Source of the DNA: Marchantia polymorpha subsp. ruderalis
Lineage: Eukaryota > Streptophyta > Marchantiopsida > Marchantiales > Marchantiaceae
Length of the DNA stretch: 64,000 nucleotides
Direction of reading: 5' to 3'
NCBI GenBank assembly: GCA_037833965.1
Contig: AP031353.1
Coordinates: 11,596,501 to 11,660,500, forward strand
The translations under genes and the position numbers were made by a program. Below, piece after piece: positions 36,474 through 47,790 of this stretch; the stretch's first letter is position 1; every line of letters starts with the position of its first letter. A model generated the notes under the pieces. The model worked only from the letters and a program-made list of their open reading frames with translations, did not search any database and was not told where the DNA came from.

Positions 36474-37939
36474 AGATTTTACTGGGCCATTTTACGTGTC
36501 ATTTATCACCGTACAGGCTCGGTACGGGAATTGGAGAGTTGTTGAATCTAGATCACCAGTTGAGCTTGCATGAGAGTTGGTTATTCCCGAATTTCAACTG
36601 ACGTCAAAGTTGAAAGCATGCAAGTGAATATAGACGCCGGAGTCAACTACGTCCAGGACGATGATGACCGTGATCTGTTCCAGGTTCTAAAGAGTCGCAT
36701 CTTCAGGTCAAAGTGCCTGCGGGTCAGCGAGGAGGCTCACGTATGCTTTTTCATTTCACCTGTATGATGTAAAGAGTTGGGCCCCAACAATTTTGATCGA
36801 TGAAAATATCCATTTGTTAAATTCTCCTCCTTCCCGTTTCTATCAAGCTTTACAAGCTTCGTGCAGCTACTTCAGTTTGAGTCAAAGTTCATCTGGATTT
36901 GAGTCCTTCCAATTTAGTTAATGCATGAAGAAAGTTGTGCCACCAGTTCGTGAAGTTCTTCACTTCTGAGCAATTACAGATCTGTCACTGTTCGCAAATC
37001 CTTCTGGTAGATTCTGCAAGAAAGTCTTGAGAGGTCCGCCGAAAAGCGCTTAGAACCAATCCTGACACCCAAACTCTTATGATATATATGAATATATTAA
37101 CCTGTACATCCAGCCTGATGTCACCATAAGGCTGCGTTGGCGCACCCATGAATCAAACGTAGTTTGTAGTAATTGTTCTGGATATTCCTGGATAGTGAAG
37201 TAAGGGAATACACTCCTCTCATCTGACTCATACAGCATAATCGTGCTGTACAGAATAAGCTTGCTTTAGAGATACAGAATATGGCTGGCAAGATTCCTTT
37301 CATCTGATTGATACTTTTTTTGCACTTCCACCTTGAATTGTGATTCATAATGTTAAAACAATCATTTTAGTTTCCTCTGTCAAAACAACTTTTTCTACAT
37401 TTTACCCACTCAAATTTAAAAGAGATAACAAATATAGTAAGATATTAATCACATATCGAGAACCAAGGGGATAATATATCACATTTAAAGTCAATATTTA
37501 CAACACCACTCCACATCTCGTAAAGCACTACAATCTAGAGTATTACTTTAAATGAAATAGTTAACATAAGACATATGACAATGTTTATGATGTTGTGTTA
37601 TTATAGATGAAAATGAAAATAATGTCTAGAAATTTCCTCTTCAATAGAATCATTGTAGCAGTAAGATTTTGAAAAAAATGATAGTTGTCATACATGCACT
37701 TTTCAAAAAAAATTATATACATTATACATACACAAAGTTCTACTCGGAATAAAGATGTTCGACGATGTTTGCTATTGAAATGGAGATTGTACTTGTCATA
37801 TAACAAAATTTTATGATGTGAATTTTTTTTTAATATATGTTTTTTTATTATTTTTCTTGTCAAATGGTTGAACCATAAACTATATTCTCTTTCGTTCATG
37901 AAATCTTGATTTTTGCCTCTATGATTGATTTAACCAGAC
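36474..37939. other. 3' flank of the RRM gene and AT-rich DNA
   Basis: A 65-codon open frame (36570-36767) may lie in the 3' untranslated region and has no recognised motif. From 37.35 kb the DNA becomes strongly AT-rich and leads into the transposon island. Confidence 0.5.
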
Positions 37940-38240
37940 CTGTGAGAACGGATATTACACATGTATACTAAGTTGTAGAAATAACTAAATGATTAATGAT
38001 CATTAGTCAAGACATAACTAAGTCTAGCTAGTTATGATTAAACTAGTTAGTTATAATTAAATTTATCTAGTCATGACTAAGTTTAGCTATAATGTCTATA
38101 TTTGGCAAATAATTAGATAAGTTCCAGAAGATTAGGGTGAATATTTCTAGTTTGTCTTTTACAAAAATCTAAATTCCAAGGAATTAGACTTTTGACTATA
38201 AGCTTGGATTTGATTGGTTTGACTAAATGTATGAAAGATG
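37940..38240 (+). repeat. LTR-like repeat, copy A (U3-type segment)
   Basis: About 300 bp align with 39088-39375 with roughly three quarters identity by eye, starting at TGTGAGAACGGAT versus TGTAAGACCGGAT. Repeated AGTTATGACTAA-type strings mark both. The copies diverge after GATTGGTTTGACTAA. I interpret them as old LTRs of one retrotransposon family. Confidence 0.55.
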
Positions 38241-39087
38241 ATTGGCTAGATTAAGGCCGCTGTCACACGACCGACAGCCGTCATTTACCTCCTGACTAGT
38301 AGATAAGGGTATTTTCTTAAGCCTTGCTCGGCCACCTGGACATAATCCCCTAACGACTACCACACGACCGGCAGTTCTGAAATGAAAAGTGCTTGCAAAC
38401 GGACACCTATTGAGAAGAAGAGCATACTGTCACTTTACAATTTTTTTCCTCTTTCTTTCCTCTTCTTGCAAAACGCTTTACTACCCTAAACTTAAGTGCT
38501 CATTTTCTTTCCCTTCTATAGTAGACTTTTGCATCCTAAACCCTAGTTACTTAATTCCATGTGTTTTTCATCAAAGTTTTCAACCTTCACATTTTTCCTT
38601 AGATTACCACAAAGTACAATGATGTTCACAATATCATTTTTCTTCTTTTATTGCAGTTCACACTTTTTTGCGCGATGGAATGTCTTGATAGAGATGAAGG
38701 TATCATTTCGATGTGACATTGGCAACAAACGTATTGTATATCGATTATGGTGCAAAGGTTCATGCTTGGGAGAGTGACTAGGTCTCGACGTATATGGGCC
38801 CATGATAAAGGGCTGGGGAAATCTAAGTTTTTCGATTGAACCTTACTCGTATAATTCAATACGAGGGAATTCAAGAGTCGCATGCGGACGGATGCTTCCA
38901 CATTTAAGTTCTTGTGTTCCATTCTCGCACCTTCATTGTAGAAAAAAGATACCAACATGCGGTCGGCTGTATTGGTTCAAGTGAAGATGACGGTCTCCAT
39001 CTCAAGATTGGCCACAAGTGATTCCATGCAGAGCATTGCAAATTTATATATGATAAGTCTGTCAACAAGTCAACAAGCTGTCAGACA

Positions 39088-39830
39088 GTTCTGTAAGACC
39101 GGATGTTGTATGTGTGAAATAAAACTAGAAATAACCAAGGAGTTAATCATGATTAGCTTAGTTATGACTAAGTCTAGCTAGTTATGACTAAATTTATCAA
39201 GTTATAATTATGTTTAGCTATAATGTCTATACTTGGCGGAATAACTAGAAAAGTTCTAGAAGATTTGAAAGAGCACTTCTATTTTGTCTTGTACAAAAGT
39301 CAACATTCCAAGATAAAGTACTTTTGACTTCATGTTTAGTTTTGATTGGTTTGACTAAGTAATGAGTATTTCATTGGATAGACTAAGTCTAATATTGACT
39401 TAGTGGCAAGTGGAAGTTCTAGAAGTTGGAATGTCATAAATAACATATCGCCACCTCAATCTAGAGATTAGTAAACATCTAGAAGGTTTAGGAGGCCAAT
39501 GGCATGTTGCCACATGTTTATTTTTGTAAAAGTAAGTTAGATAGTACTTACCATTTGTTACTATGATAAATTCTGAAGTAGTATATATAGAGAAATATGG
39601 AAAAACTCTCAAGCAAGTTTGAAGAGTTCACATGAAAAGACTTGTTTCATATATGAAAGAGTGACGATTTTCAATACTTTGGAGTGTTGATGTGTGTGTG
39701 AGTTAGAGTGATACATTGAGTAATTGTGTGAGAGTGTTTGGGCTATGAGTATGGGGAGGAATCCTAGTCTTCTAGAACCATGATGAACTACCGCAAAGCC
39801 ATCTGAGGTAATCTTAAGTGAGAATCAGCC
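39088..39830 (+). repeat. LTR-like repeat, copy B, abutting the gypsy integrase
   Basis: The first 290 bp match copy A. The rest has a TATATATAGAG box (about 39585) and transcript-like sequence after it, as in the U3-R-U5 of a plus-oriented LTR. It ends against the 3' end of the minus-strand gypsy integrase at about 39.83 kb, suggesting that it cut or replaced the end of that element. Confidence 0.45.
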
Positions 39831-40342
39831 CGGAGGTTGCAGAACGTTCCGCCAACCAGTTAGCATTAGATTTGTAGCAAGTGGTCTTTCGAGCATTGAT
39901 GAAAAAGTGCTCCAACATGACTAAACCTATACTTTACACAAATTCTACTCCTCTATTTGATACTAATTCCAATGGACAACCAAATCAAGTTATGATACTC
40001 TCATACAAAAATCTACCAACATCCTTATCATTAGTAGATTTCAGTGGTCTTGACTCTATCCACTTGGTAAAATAATCTATAGCTATCACAAAGACCTTAT
40101 TCCCTTGAGGAGTAAAATTCAAAAGATCTACAAAATCTATACCCCACTTTTCAAAAGGACATAACACCGGTACGGTAATCATAGGAGGAGTTTTCATGTA
40201 ATTTTAAGCAAAAGTTTGACACACATCACAACTCTTGCAATATTTCACACAATCTTTGAAAATGTCCTTCCAATGATAACCAATATCAAGAATTTTGAAG
40301 GTAGTTACCTTCCCCGCAAAATGTCATCCACATACTTCACCA
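39831..40342 (-). pseudogene. Gypsy integrase zinc finger and core, truncated
   Basis: A H-H-C-C zinc finger ends in YCKSCDVCQ near 40.22 kb, with one stop inside it. The catalytic core reads WGIDFVDLL and VIAIDYFTKWIES, with the first Asp present. The second core motif appears as FGCPLELVSNRG; the expected Asp is Asn. Traces resembling the KTT-Y...AN region follow and then fade near 39.83 kb. Confidence 0.8.
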
Positions 40343-40807
40343 TCATGAAACTTTTTTCACGAGTTGTAGTGTACCTCTTCTCCCAACTGCCCTTTGTAGA
40401 AGTCCGTCAGCTCTTTGATGAAAAAGTATATTCTCCATGATCATGTAAGGTTGACATCTCTTCACTAATGCATTTTTCTCCCTTTGATGCATTCCTTGAG
40501 AAAACACATTTCTAGAGATGAATTCCCAAATTTCCTTGTACTCCTCTAGTATGGTTGTCACCGTGTTCATGACCAGCAAGTCCTCATCAAGAAAGGTGTC
40601 ATTTACGGAGTGATCTCCTCCATCATCATATGATTTTGACATCAAATCCGCATTAGCATGCTTCTTTCCCGATCTATACTCATTGATATAATCAAACTTT
40701 GCTAGTAGTAGCTTCCATCTAGCTATACTCCCCTCAGCATTAGGCTTGTTGAAAATGTATTTCAAAGCGTTATGATCAGTGACTATAGTGAATCTTCCAT
40801 CCAACAA
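40343..40807 (-). pseudogene. Gypsy RNase H end and linker to integrase (broken)
   Basis: The open frame starts in the RNase H motif TDHNALKYIFNK and runs through the RT-RNaseH connection into the region before the integrase zinc finger. Stops flank it on both sides. Confidence 0.8.
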
Positions 40808-40995
40808 ATAATGTCAAAACTTCTTAAATGAAAAGATTACAGCCAAGACCTCTCTTTATGTCACTGAGTCGTTTTTCTCCGCTCGAACCATCTATCTACT
40901 AGCATTGGATGATCATGTTCTTCATCATCTAATTGACTCAAGGTGCATACTACAGCAATATTTGATGCATATGTGTAAAGAATGAAAGGTTTAAT

Positions 40996-41870
40996 TCAAT
41001 CTGGTTTTGCCAAAATTAGAGTCGTCACCAACGCCTTCTTGAGAACTTCGAACGCCATCTTTGCTGCTTCATACTTGAAAATGACTTCGTACTCCACTTT
41101 CTTATTCATGTAATTTGTCAAAGCATGAACTTTGTTGGAAAAGTACGAGATGAACCATCGATAGTATCCCACCATACCAAGGAATTGCTTCAACTTGGTC
41201 AAAGTCACAAGAAAAGTTAACTCTATGATCAATGTCAACTTCTCTGGATCCACCGTTATACCATCCTTGGAGATTATATGCCCCAACAATAAGACTTCCT
41301 CACATTCAAAAATATTTTTTTTTGGATTGAATGAAACTTTAGCTTCCTCCAATTGTTGAATTATTTTGATCAAATGATCACTTTCCTCTCGTACACACAA
41401 AAATCATCTATGAAATCCCTTACAAACTTCAAAATGAAAGTTTCAAACACTCTATTCTAGAACCTTTGAAAAAAGGGAGAACATTACATAGACCAAATGG
41501 CATCATTGTAAAAGCAATGAAAGGTTCCACATGGTGTGGTAAAAGTTGTTTTAAGTTGGTCTTCTAAGGCAATTTGGATTTGGTTATAGCCACTATATCT
41601 ATCTCCAAAACTATATCACTCATGGCCAGCAACTTACCCTAGAATCTCATCTATGAAAGGGAAGGTATAGTAGTCTTTATTTGTGACAGCATTCAACTTT
41701 TTGTAATCTATGCACACTCGTAGCTTATCATTTTTCTTCTTCACTATCACAATTGGAAACATCCATTCATGGTTCTCTACTTCGTAGATGAAGCCAGTCT
41801 TCTTGAGCTTGTCAATCTATTTCACCACAAGAGCCGTAGTTGGATTTATTCGGCGTTGCTTCTGCTGAAT
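40996..41870 (-). pseudogene. Gypsy reverse transcriptase (broken)
   Basis: The fingers motif PIVIVKKKNDKLRVCIDYKKLN is visible near 41.75 kb in the usual place. The active-site FIDDF lies near 41.41 kb. The palm-thumb part continues at 41400-40996 (LLLGHIISKDGI, KLKQFLGMVGYYRWFI). A frame change immediately after FIDDF shows that the polyprotein is broken at the catalytic motif. Confidence 0.88.
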
Positions 41871-42279
41871 ATGACAAGCTTTCTTCTCCAACTCGATGTG
41901 ATGAGTCTCCAACATCACATGCTTAAAATCTTTGTAACTAGAGGCACAAACATGAATATATTTGTGAAGTATATCCAAAAACCTTGCCTTTTACTTCTGG
42001 GTAACCTTATAATCAAACCTTAGAGTGGACAACCTCCTCGCTCATCTTCACTTTGTCGAGATATTTCTTCACTCTAGGGTTAGGCAACAACTCCATGGCA
42101 ACAATGACTTGTACTTGAACGTTATTATCATAAGTGTACTTTGATGATGTTTCTTGATCAGAAGTTGAAATGTCTTTGTCAACTTTTGAAAAGCTACTAC
42201 TCTCTTCACTCTGAGATTTCCAATACTCATCAATTGGTCTATATGAGTTAGTGGTGGGTTCTACTCTTCTCGTCAAAGT

Positions 42280-42700
42280 AACCTTAATTCAATGATTCTT
42301 TGGACCTATCCTCAAATAGCCCTTGTGCCATAGGTCCGTGAACCTCACCGCCGTCAACCAAGGACATTCCAACAACAAATTGTAGCTAGCTTACTTGAGA
42401 ACTTGGAAAGAAAACAAAGTTTGCACTATTCTCACACTAATCACAACTTTGTCTACCACACTAAGTGGTCTTACGTTATGTTTGTTGGCCATACCAACAA
42501 TTATGCTAGAAGGTCTGGAATGCTACAAATCCAACTTCTACATCAATCTATCAGACATGACATTGATAGCTGATCCACTATCAACCAACACGTCTAATAT
42601 ATCATGTTCATTGATCATCACTTCAATCTTTGAAGCAAATGTACATACCTTCAAAGTAGCAGCATCCACCACACCAACTCCCACATTGGTCATGTGAGAC
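42280..42700 (-). pseudogene. Gypsy aspartic protease (broken)
   Basis: The minus strand reads LVDSGSAINVMS near 42580, the active-site DSG motif of a retropepsin. A later stretch, LLLECPWL, is the usual second conserved strand. Stops interrupt the frame. Confidence 0.75.
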
Positions 42701-42759
42701 TTTCCCTTGGATTTTGCTTCTTGATCCTTGTGGAGCTAAGACCTCCTCTAAACTCATTT

Positions 42760-43968
42760 CAAATGGCTGGATTTAAAGCAATGAGTTGGCCAACTGTTAT
42801 ATTGGCCTTCTGGTATCCTACATCTTCCAACACATTATACTTGGTTTGAGAAGACGAAATGGGAAAATCGTCCATTCCCAACTTGTTCCTTGGTACTAGC
42901 GGTTGGCTCACTCCATTGAATCGTGTGCTCCTACTTGGCGTGTACTCCATGAAGATGTACTCCTCAGCAAATCTTGCACGTTTACTCTCTTGAGCAAGAA
43001 TGTACACCTTCGACTTCAAACTATCTCTTTTCTCAAAAGTGCATTGATGAGGGAATACATCAATAGATGCTACTCCCTTATACTTGGCTTGTTGAGTGAT
43101 TGGTGCATTGTTGTTGTGTCAAACTCCATCATGTTGCCGAGCGTTGAGACAATCCCTCTGAAAATGAGGACTTCCACACGTAAAGCAAGAAACCGCAAAG
43201 TTTCCAAGAAATATATTACCTCTTGGAGGATAGTTTTCATATACTCTAGATACTTCCCCTACATTCTGGTTCCTCTTCTGCCATAATTGTTCAACATTGA
43301 TCTTCAGATCAGCTAGAGTCTCCGTGATAGATTTCAACTCGTGTTGCAAATCCATATTAGGAGTAACCGTTATGGATGAACTAGCAAGGTTGGGAGTAAT
43401 AGATTTTAGTATTATCTGTGAAGCTAGTTCTCTAGCCACTAAGCTAGAATCATCATCTTTAAAGCTTTATTCCATTTATATCAATTCAAATGACTTTAGC
43501 CTTGGAAGAGTGCTTCTCATATCTCACATTACTTTGAATCTCATATCTGAAAACTCCAACGAAGTTCTTCATGAGCATCCCCCGTATCCCCACCATTGTA
43601 GCATTCACTTGGTCTCCACCTTTCCTTAACACCACTTGGAATCAGAAATCCAACTTCTCGGTTTTCTCAACATAGGTCCTCATCTTTTCGTTCTCCCCTT
43701 GTTTCAAGAAAGTGATCTTACACATGAGCTTGTCGTAACTTTCATTGGGAATAAGATTTTTGATGAGGTTCTCCGTCAACGTCTCCCAAGTGTACTCCTC
43801 CACTTGTTTCCTCTTGTACTCCTTATACCATTTGACAACAAAATCTTCCAAGAAATCCGACAAAAGCATAGCCCTCTCGTCCTTCTTCCTCTCATTGTTT
43901 CCTATGCATGCACTCTTGAAATTTCTAACAAAAGCTTCCACATCCTCATTCTTCCTCCCATAAAACAC
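42760..43968 (-). pseudogene. Gypsy gag with CCHC zinc knuckle (broken)
   Basis: The piece at 43968-43642 has the retrotransposon gag fold region (FLEDFVVKWYKEY). The piece at 43439-43119 carries a zinc knuckle, CFTCGSPHFQRDC, with C-x2-C-x4-H-x4-C spacing intact. A further piece continues at 43019-42759. The pieces are in different frames, with stops between them. Confidence 0.85.
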
Positions 43969-44105
43969 CGTAAGCTTCCCATTTCTAACTTTTTTTTTTA
44001 TTCTGGAAATCTATATGGGACTTCATAATACAACACAAATAACACTAACTCCATCCTTGAGTAATTCATCAAAGAAAAAACATAAGTAATTGGCTCGTTC
44101 AATAT

Positions 44106-45140
44106 TGTAACCATCTTTAGTTAGATAGAAGTAAAGTAGAGATTACTCTAAATGTTGATATAGATACTTTAGCGTGCACTAGTTACAGTTGCCACGTCAA
44201 CGATCCGCGCGCTTGGTAGGAAGAAAGTAGGTGTGTTAGTTGACAGTGCCACATCAGCGATCCGTGTGCTTGTTACGTAAGAGTTGAGTGTGTTAGTTGG
44301 GAGCGTCACGTCAGCGATCCATGTGCTTGTTAGGGTTATCCACCACGTCATCCATCCACTAGAAGTGAGATGGATGGTGGGAATCAGATCTTATTTCCTT
44401 GTACTTGCTGGTGAGAGCTATACAGTAGAACCTCTATAAATTTATACTCCATAAATTTATAACCTCCAAAAATTTATCAAATTGTGCGGTCCCGGCATGG
44501 GACCAGGCCAAAAATTTATAATCTTATAACTTATCAAGTTTTGGCTGCCCCGAATTTTTCATAAACTTATATTCAGGTTGATGTGCTTTCCGAGCTACAT
44601 TTGTACGACTATGATCGGCTAAAGAAACTTGTAATGGTTGTCTGCCTAAGCTTTTGTTCACATTTGTTTGTTGGATGCTTAAGTATCTGACGTGGGTTAG
44701 GGATTTTTCCTGGATTAAGTTGTTTACATTTTGAGAAGTTTTCTTCTACACAGTCCAACTATATACAGTACACCAGGATACAGTGCCCTACACACCCCAT
44801 TACAATACCACAGCCAATACACACGGAACCTGGGTATCAAACAACTTCTATGTCTTTTCGAGGTCCTGCATTCCTTGCCGTAACCTTCCTAACCTTCCAT
44901 ACCTTTCTGCAACCTTCCGGATGGTTCTGAGACCAATCAAGCAAAAGTAAATGAATCAATTTTAATAAACTCTAGAAACTTATCAACTCTATAAACTTAT
45001 CAAAAAGGTCCGGTCCCAGCTTGATAAGATTATAGAGGTTCTACTGTATAAGGAAGAGTAGAATCATGGTTGGTTACTCTCATATTAAGAGTTTATGTTT
45101 TCATCCTCGAGTGAACTTCTCTCTAAACCCTAGTGTTATA
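44106..45140 (+). mobile_element. LTR copy 1, plus orientation, interrupted by a MITE
   Basis: 44106-44422 plus 45050-45140 make a 408-bp LTR that starts TGTAACC and ends near TGTTATA. It is homologous, in opposite orientation, to 45839-46241. It carries the U3 ACGT-box repeats, a TATATAAGG box restored when the MITE is removed, and a short U5. No primer site follows it. Its 5-bp flanks (AATAT left, TCATC right) do not match. It lies directly upstream of gag but points the wrong way for that gag. Confidence 0.85.
44423..45047. mobile_element. 625-bp Emigrant/pogo-like MITE with TA target duplication
   Basis: Both ends carry a perfect 17-bp terminal inverted repeat, CAGTAGAACCTCTATAA, flanked by TA on each side (44421-44422 and 45048-45049). 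The terminal sequence is that of the plant Emigrant/Lemi (pogo, Tc1/mariner) group. There is no open frame of note, so it is non-autonomous. The related LTR at 45839-46241 preserves the empty site (GAGAGCTATATAAGGAAG), which proves the insertion boundaries. It inserted in the TATA box of the LTR. Confidence 0.93.
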
Positions 45141-45710
45141 TCATCCATATCGATTGATATACCCGTGCAATTTCACATTCACTCTAATACAAAATAAATA
45201 TAATCATTATCTAATCTCTCAAAAAAAGAGTCACAAAAGGTATAGTTAATTGTATCACAGCTCTATAGTAGTCTTCTCCATAATACTCATAAGAAAATCT
45301 CTCCACAATATCTTTTGTCGGTATGTTGTTCTAATCTCTACATAAATGTTGATCAAACCGGGACGGGTGATTTGGGATTCAAATCCATGAAACATTCAAC
45401 ATAAATGTATATGGTACAATCCCAAATCTCTCCATAAGTAACTATTGGAAGAATTAGTGAAACTCTCGACTTCATCACTCTAGTCATAAAATTTGCATCC
45501 CAACAAGGCACAAGGTACATCCAAAAATGATGTTTCTTCATGTAACAAATGTGAATATTGAATAGATTAGAAATTGGCGAGTGCGGTACTGGATTCTTGT
45601 CATGCCCGTCCATATCTGCAAAACCACAATTTTCTCCTTTCCATCTCTCTCTACATGCAGATCAATTACCTCTACCAGCCTCTATACATTCTCAAAATGT
45701 ACTCCATCAT

Positions 45711-45803
45711 CACTCACTTGCTATTCCATGAGGGTAATCCACACTCACTTGCTATTCCATGAGGGTAATACACACTCTCTTGCTATTCCATGAAGGTAAT
45801 TCA
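45711..45803. repeat. Three 31-bp tandem units in the retrotransposon leader
   Basis: Units begin at 45711, 45742 and 45773 and share CTTGCTATTCCATGA-GGTAAT. They lie between the primer site and the inverted LTR copy. Confidence 0.9.
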
Positions 45804-45825
45804 TATTCAAGGAAAGAGCAAGGTT

Positions 45826-45837
45826 GCTCTGATACCA
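45826..45837 (-). other. Primer binding site for initiator tRNA-Met
   Basis: The minus strand reads TGGTATCAGAGC, complementary to the 3' end of plant initiator tRNA-Met, one base after the end of the LTR at 45839. It fixes the direction of the element as minus, the same as the gag-pol remains. Confidence 0.85.
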
Positions 45838-45838
45838 T

Positions 45839-46241
45839 TGTAACATTAGAGTTTAGAGATAAGTTTACTTAAAGATAGAAACATAAACTTTGAAGATGAG
45901 AAATACCAACAATGGTTCTACTCTTCCTTATATAGCTCTCAACAACAAGAAGATAAGATGTTATCTCCACCATCCATGCCACTCCTAGTGGATTGATGAC
46001 ATGGCAGATAACCCTAACAAGCACACCAAATATTGATGTGGCGTTCTCAACTAACACATTCAATCCTTACCTAACAAGCACACGGATTGCTGACGTGGCA
46101 TTGTTAACTAACAAACTTCCTCTCTATCTACCAAGCGCGCGGATCGTTGACATGGCAGCTATGACTAGTGCACGCTAAAGTATCTATATCAATATTTAGA
46201 GTAATTTCTACTTTATTTCTAACTTACTTAAGACGGTTATA
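45839..46241 (-). mobile_element. LTR copy 2 (403 bp), minus orientation, 5' LTR of the gypsy element
   Basis: The minus strand starts TATAACC (TGTAACC in copy 1) and ends TTACA before the primer site. It contains a TATATAAGG TATA box and several 50-60 bp U3 subrepeats with TGACGTGGC-like boxes. Since the primer site follows it, it is a 5' LTR whose internal region runs to lower coordinates. Confidence 0.85.
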
Positions 46242-47294
46242 GAGTCAAAACAAATTTTGGATATACGACTGCATGAAGCAGCGGTTGAGATATAATCAAA
46301 GTTTCGTCAAATGTTGCATACTTTGAGCTTTGTCCATCATTCACTCGGTCAATCCTCAAAAATATAGTCTCGACTGCAGTAGCAGTTGCTACTCTCTATG
46401 AATGCCGCTGTTGCTGTTGTTGTGATTGTTGCTCCTCATGTTATCGATGTCATGTGCTTCTGCTCACAACTCTATGTACAGTCACTGATTCAGCGGATTG
46501 GATGCAACATAGTCCAAAGTTTGAATGTTTTGAATTGAATTCGAATGAGTCAAAACGAATTGAGTTGAGCTGGATGACCCTCTTAGAGTTTACCACCACG
46601 GTAAAATCACAAGCATCTTTAGTCAGAGACAAGAGAGTCTATCTGACGATCTTTGAATGTCATCGCCACTTTTGACCCTACATCACGCACTCTGTCGCTA
46701 ACTTCTAAATTGTCGAAATGAACGAGCTTCAATGAACATCACGAATCTGTACTCTTGCTTCGCGTGCACATGCTTCTTTGAAGACAAAGCTTCTTTGAAG
46801 ACAAAGCTTCCTCTTCTTGTTTTGCTCTTGCTCTGTCTGCCTTGTCCTTTCGATGGAAAGTACTTTTTCATTAGCGACTGCGAGCACTATCACTAGTTTT
46901 TAAGCATCGAATGTCTTTCTGAAAGGAGGAGGAATCAGGCAGCCAAATGCTTTTGTTTACTAGCACCTAGAAAAACTACTTCCTCTAGTCATGTACAATC
47001 TGTCAATGATGTTGACCTTTTGTCACAACCAAATTAGGTTAGCCAATTCTCAAAACACAAAAAACCGCAAAAAACCTCAAAACTTGTCGACTCTACCTTC
47101 CATCTCAAATTGTCACTTGAAGAAATTTTTGAGTGTCAAACTTCTCAAAGTCAGAACTGTGCAACTCTTTTTTCTTGTCATTGTTCAATCTTTGAAAACC
47201 GTCAGCAAACTTCAATAATTTCAGTAAAAACACAAATTGAAAGACAATGTGATAAATGATTAGTGCTATGTAACAAAATTTGAATTGAAACCTA
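46242..47294. other. Intergenic or decayed retrotransposon leader
   Basis: A short tandem duplication (CTTCTTTGAAGACAAAG, twice, about 46770-46806) is present. Open frames are short and unassigned. This would be the internal side of the copia-type LTR at 47309, but no gag or polymerase remains are seen. Confidence 0.4.
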
Positions 47295-47790
47295 CTCTGA
47301 TACCAATTATAATTATAAAACTTGAGATCACACTGAATAAGTCAACAACACGAGATACACACGTATTCATAGTAATGCAATTGAGAGAATTTACTACTTC
47401 AAGTGAAATCATAACAATACGCGCAAAAGCATCAGGATATATATACCCAACATAGACGACCAATCTCAGGTATAAATAGTTAGACATGAGGTTATTCCTT
47501 AACCGGAATTAAACTCAAAAATCTACTCCTTAACTTGCATTAAAGAGTCTCAGTAACCTCTCTAACCTAATTAACTTATGTTTTAGGCATAAACCTAACA
47601 CAAAGTAACTCTTTAAACGAGAATTAACTAGAACTAAGTCGTAGCCATAATAAAATAGAGTAATAATGTAGAGAGATAACTCATCAATGTTCCGTTAACT
47701 TGTGTTAGGGAATCTCAATAATATCTCTTACCTATATTATTACTCTGATAACATAATAGAGTAAAAATATACAAAGTTGACACAACATGA
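47295..47790 (-). mobile_element. Ty1/copia-type LTR with primer site (fragment)
   Basis: The minus strand ends in TTATAATTATAA and then TTGGTATCAGAG (47295-47308), a typical initiator tRNA-Met primer site. The upstream 480 bp have TATA-like boxes and begin near TGTTGTGTCAAC (about 47790). The terminal TG/CA is not perfect. No internal coding region remains on the expected side. Confidence 0.45.

Larger units (their letters stand above)
39831..44030 (-). mobile_element. Decayed Ty3/gypsy retrotransposon, internal region
   Basis: On the minus strand, gag, protease, reverse transcriptase, RNase H and integrase remains follow in the Ty3/gypsy order. The frame is broken many times by stops and shifts, so the element is dead. 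The integrase core is cut off at its C-terminal side near 39.83 kb. The likely 5' LTR with primer site is at 45839-46241, separated from gag by an inverted LTR copy. No matching 3' LTR in the correct orientation is seen. Confidence 0.9.

Noticed and set aside
44101..45145. Target-site duplication for the plus-oriented LTR copy 1
   Set aside because: The 5-bp flanks AATAT and TCATC do not match, so a simple solo-LTR insertion is not proven.
45353..45613. 86-codon minus-strand frame in the retrotransposon leader
   Set aside because: It could be an N-terminal gag extension, but no gag motif is visible and the inverted LTR separates it from gag.
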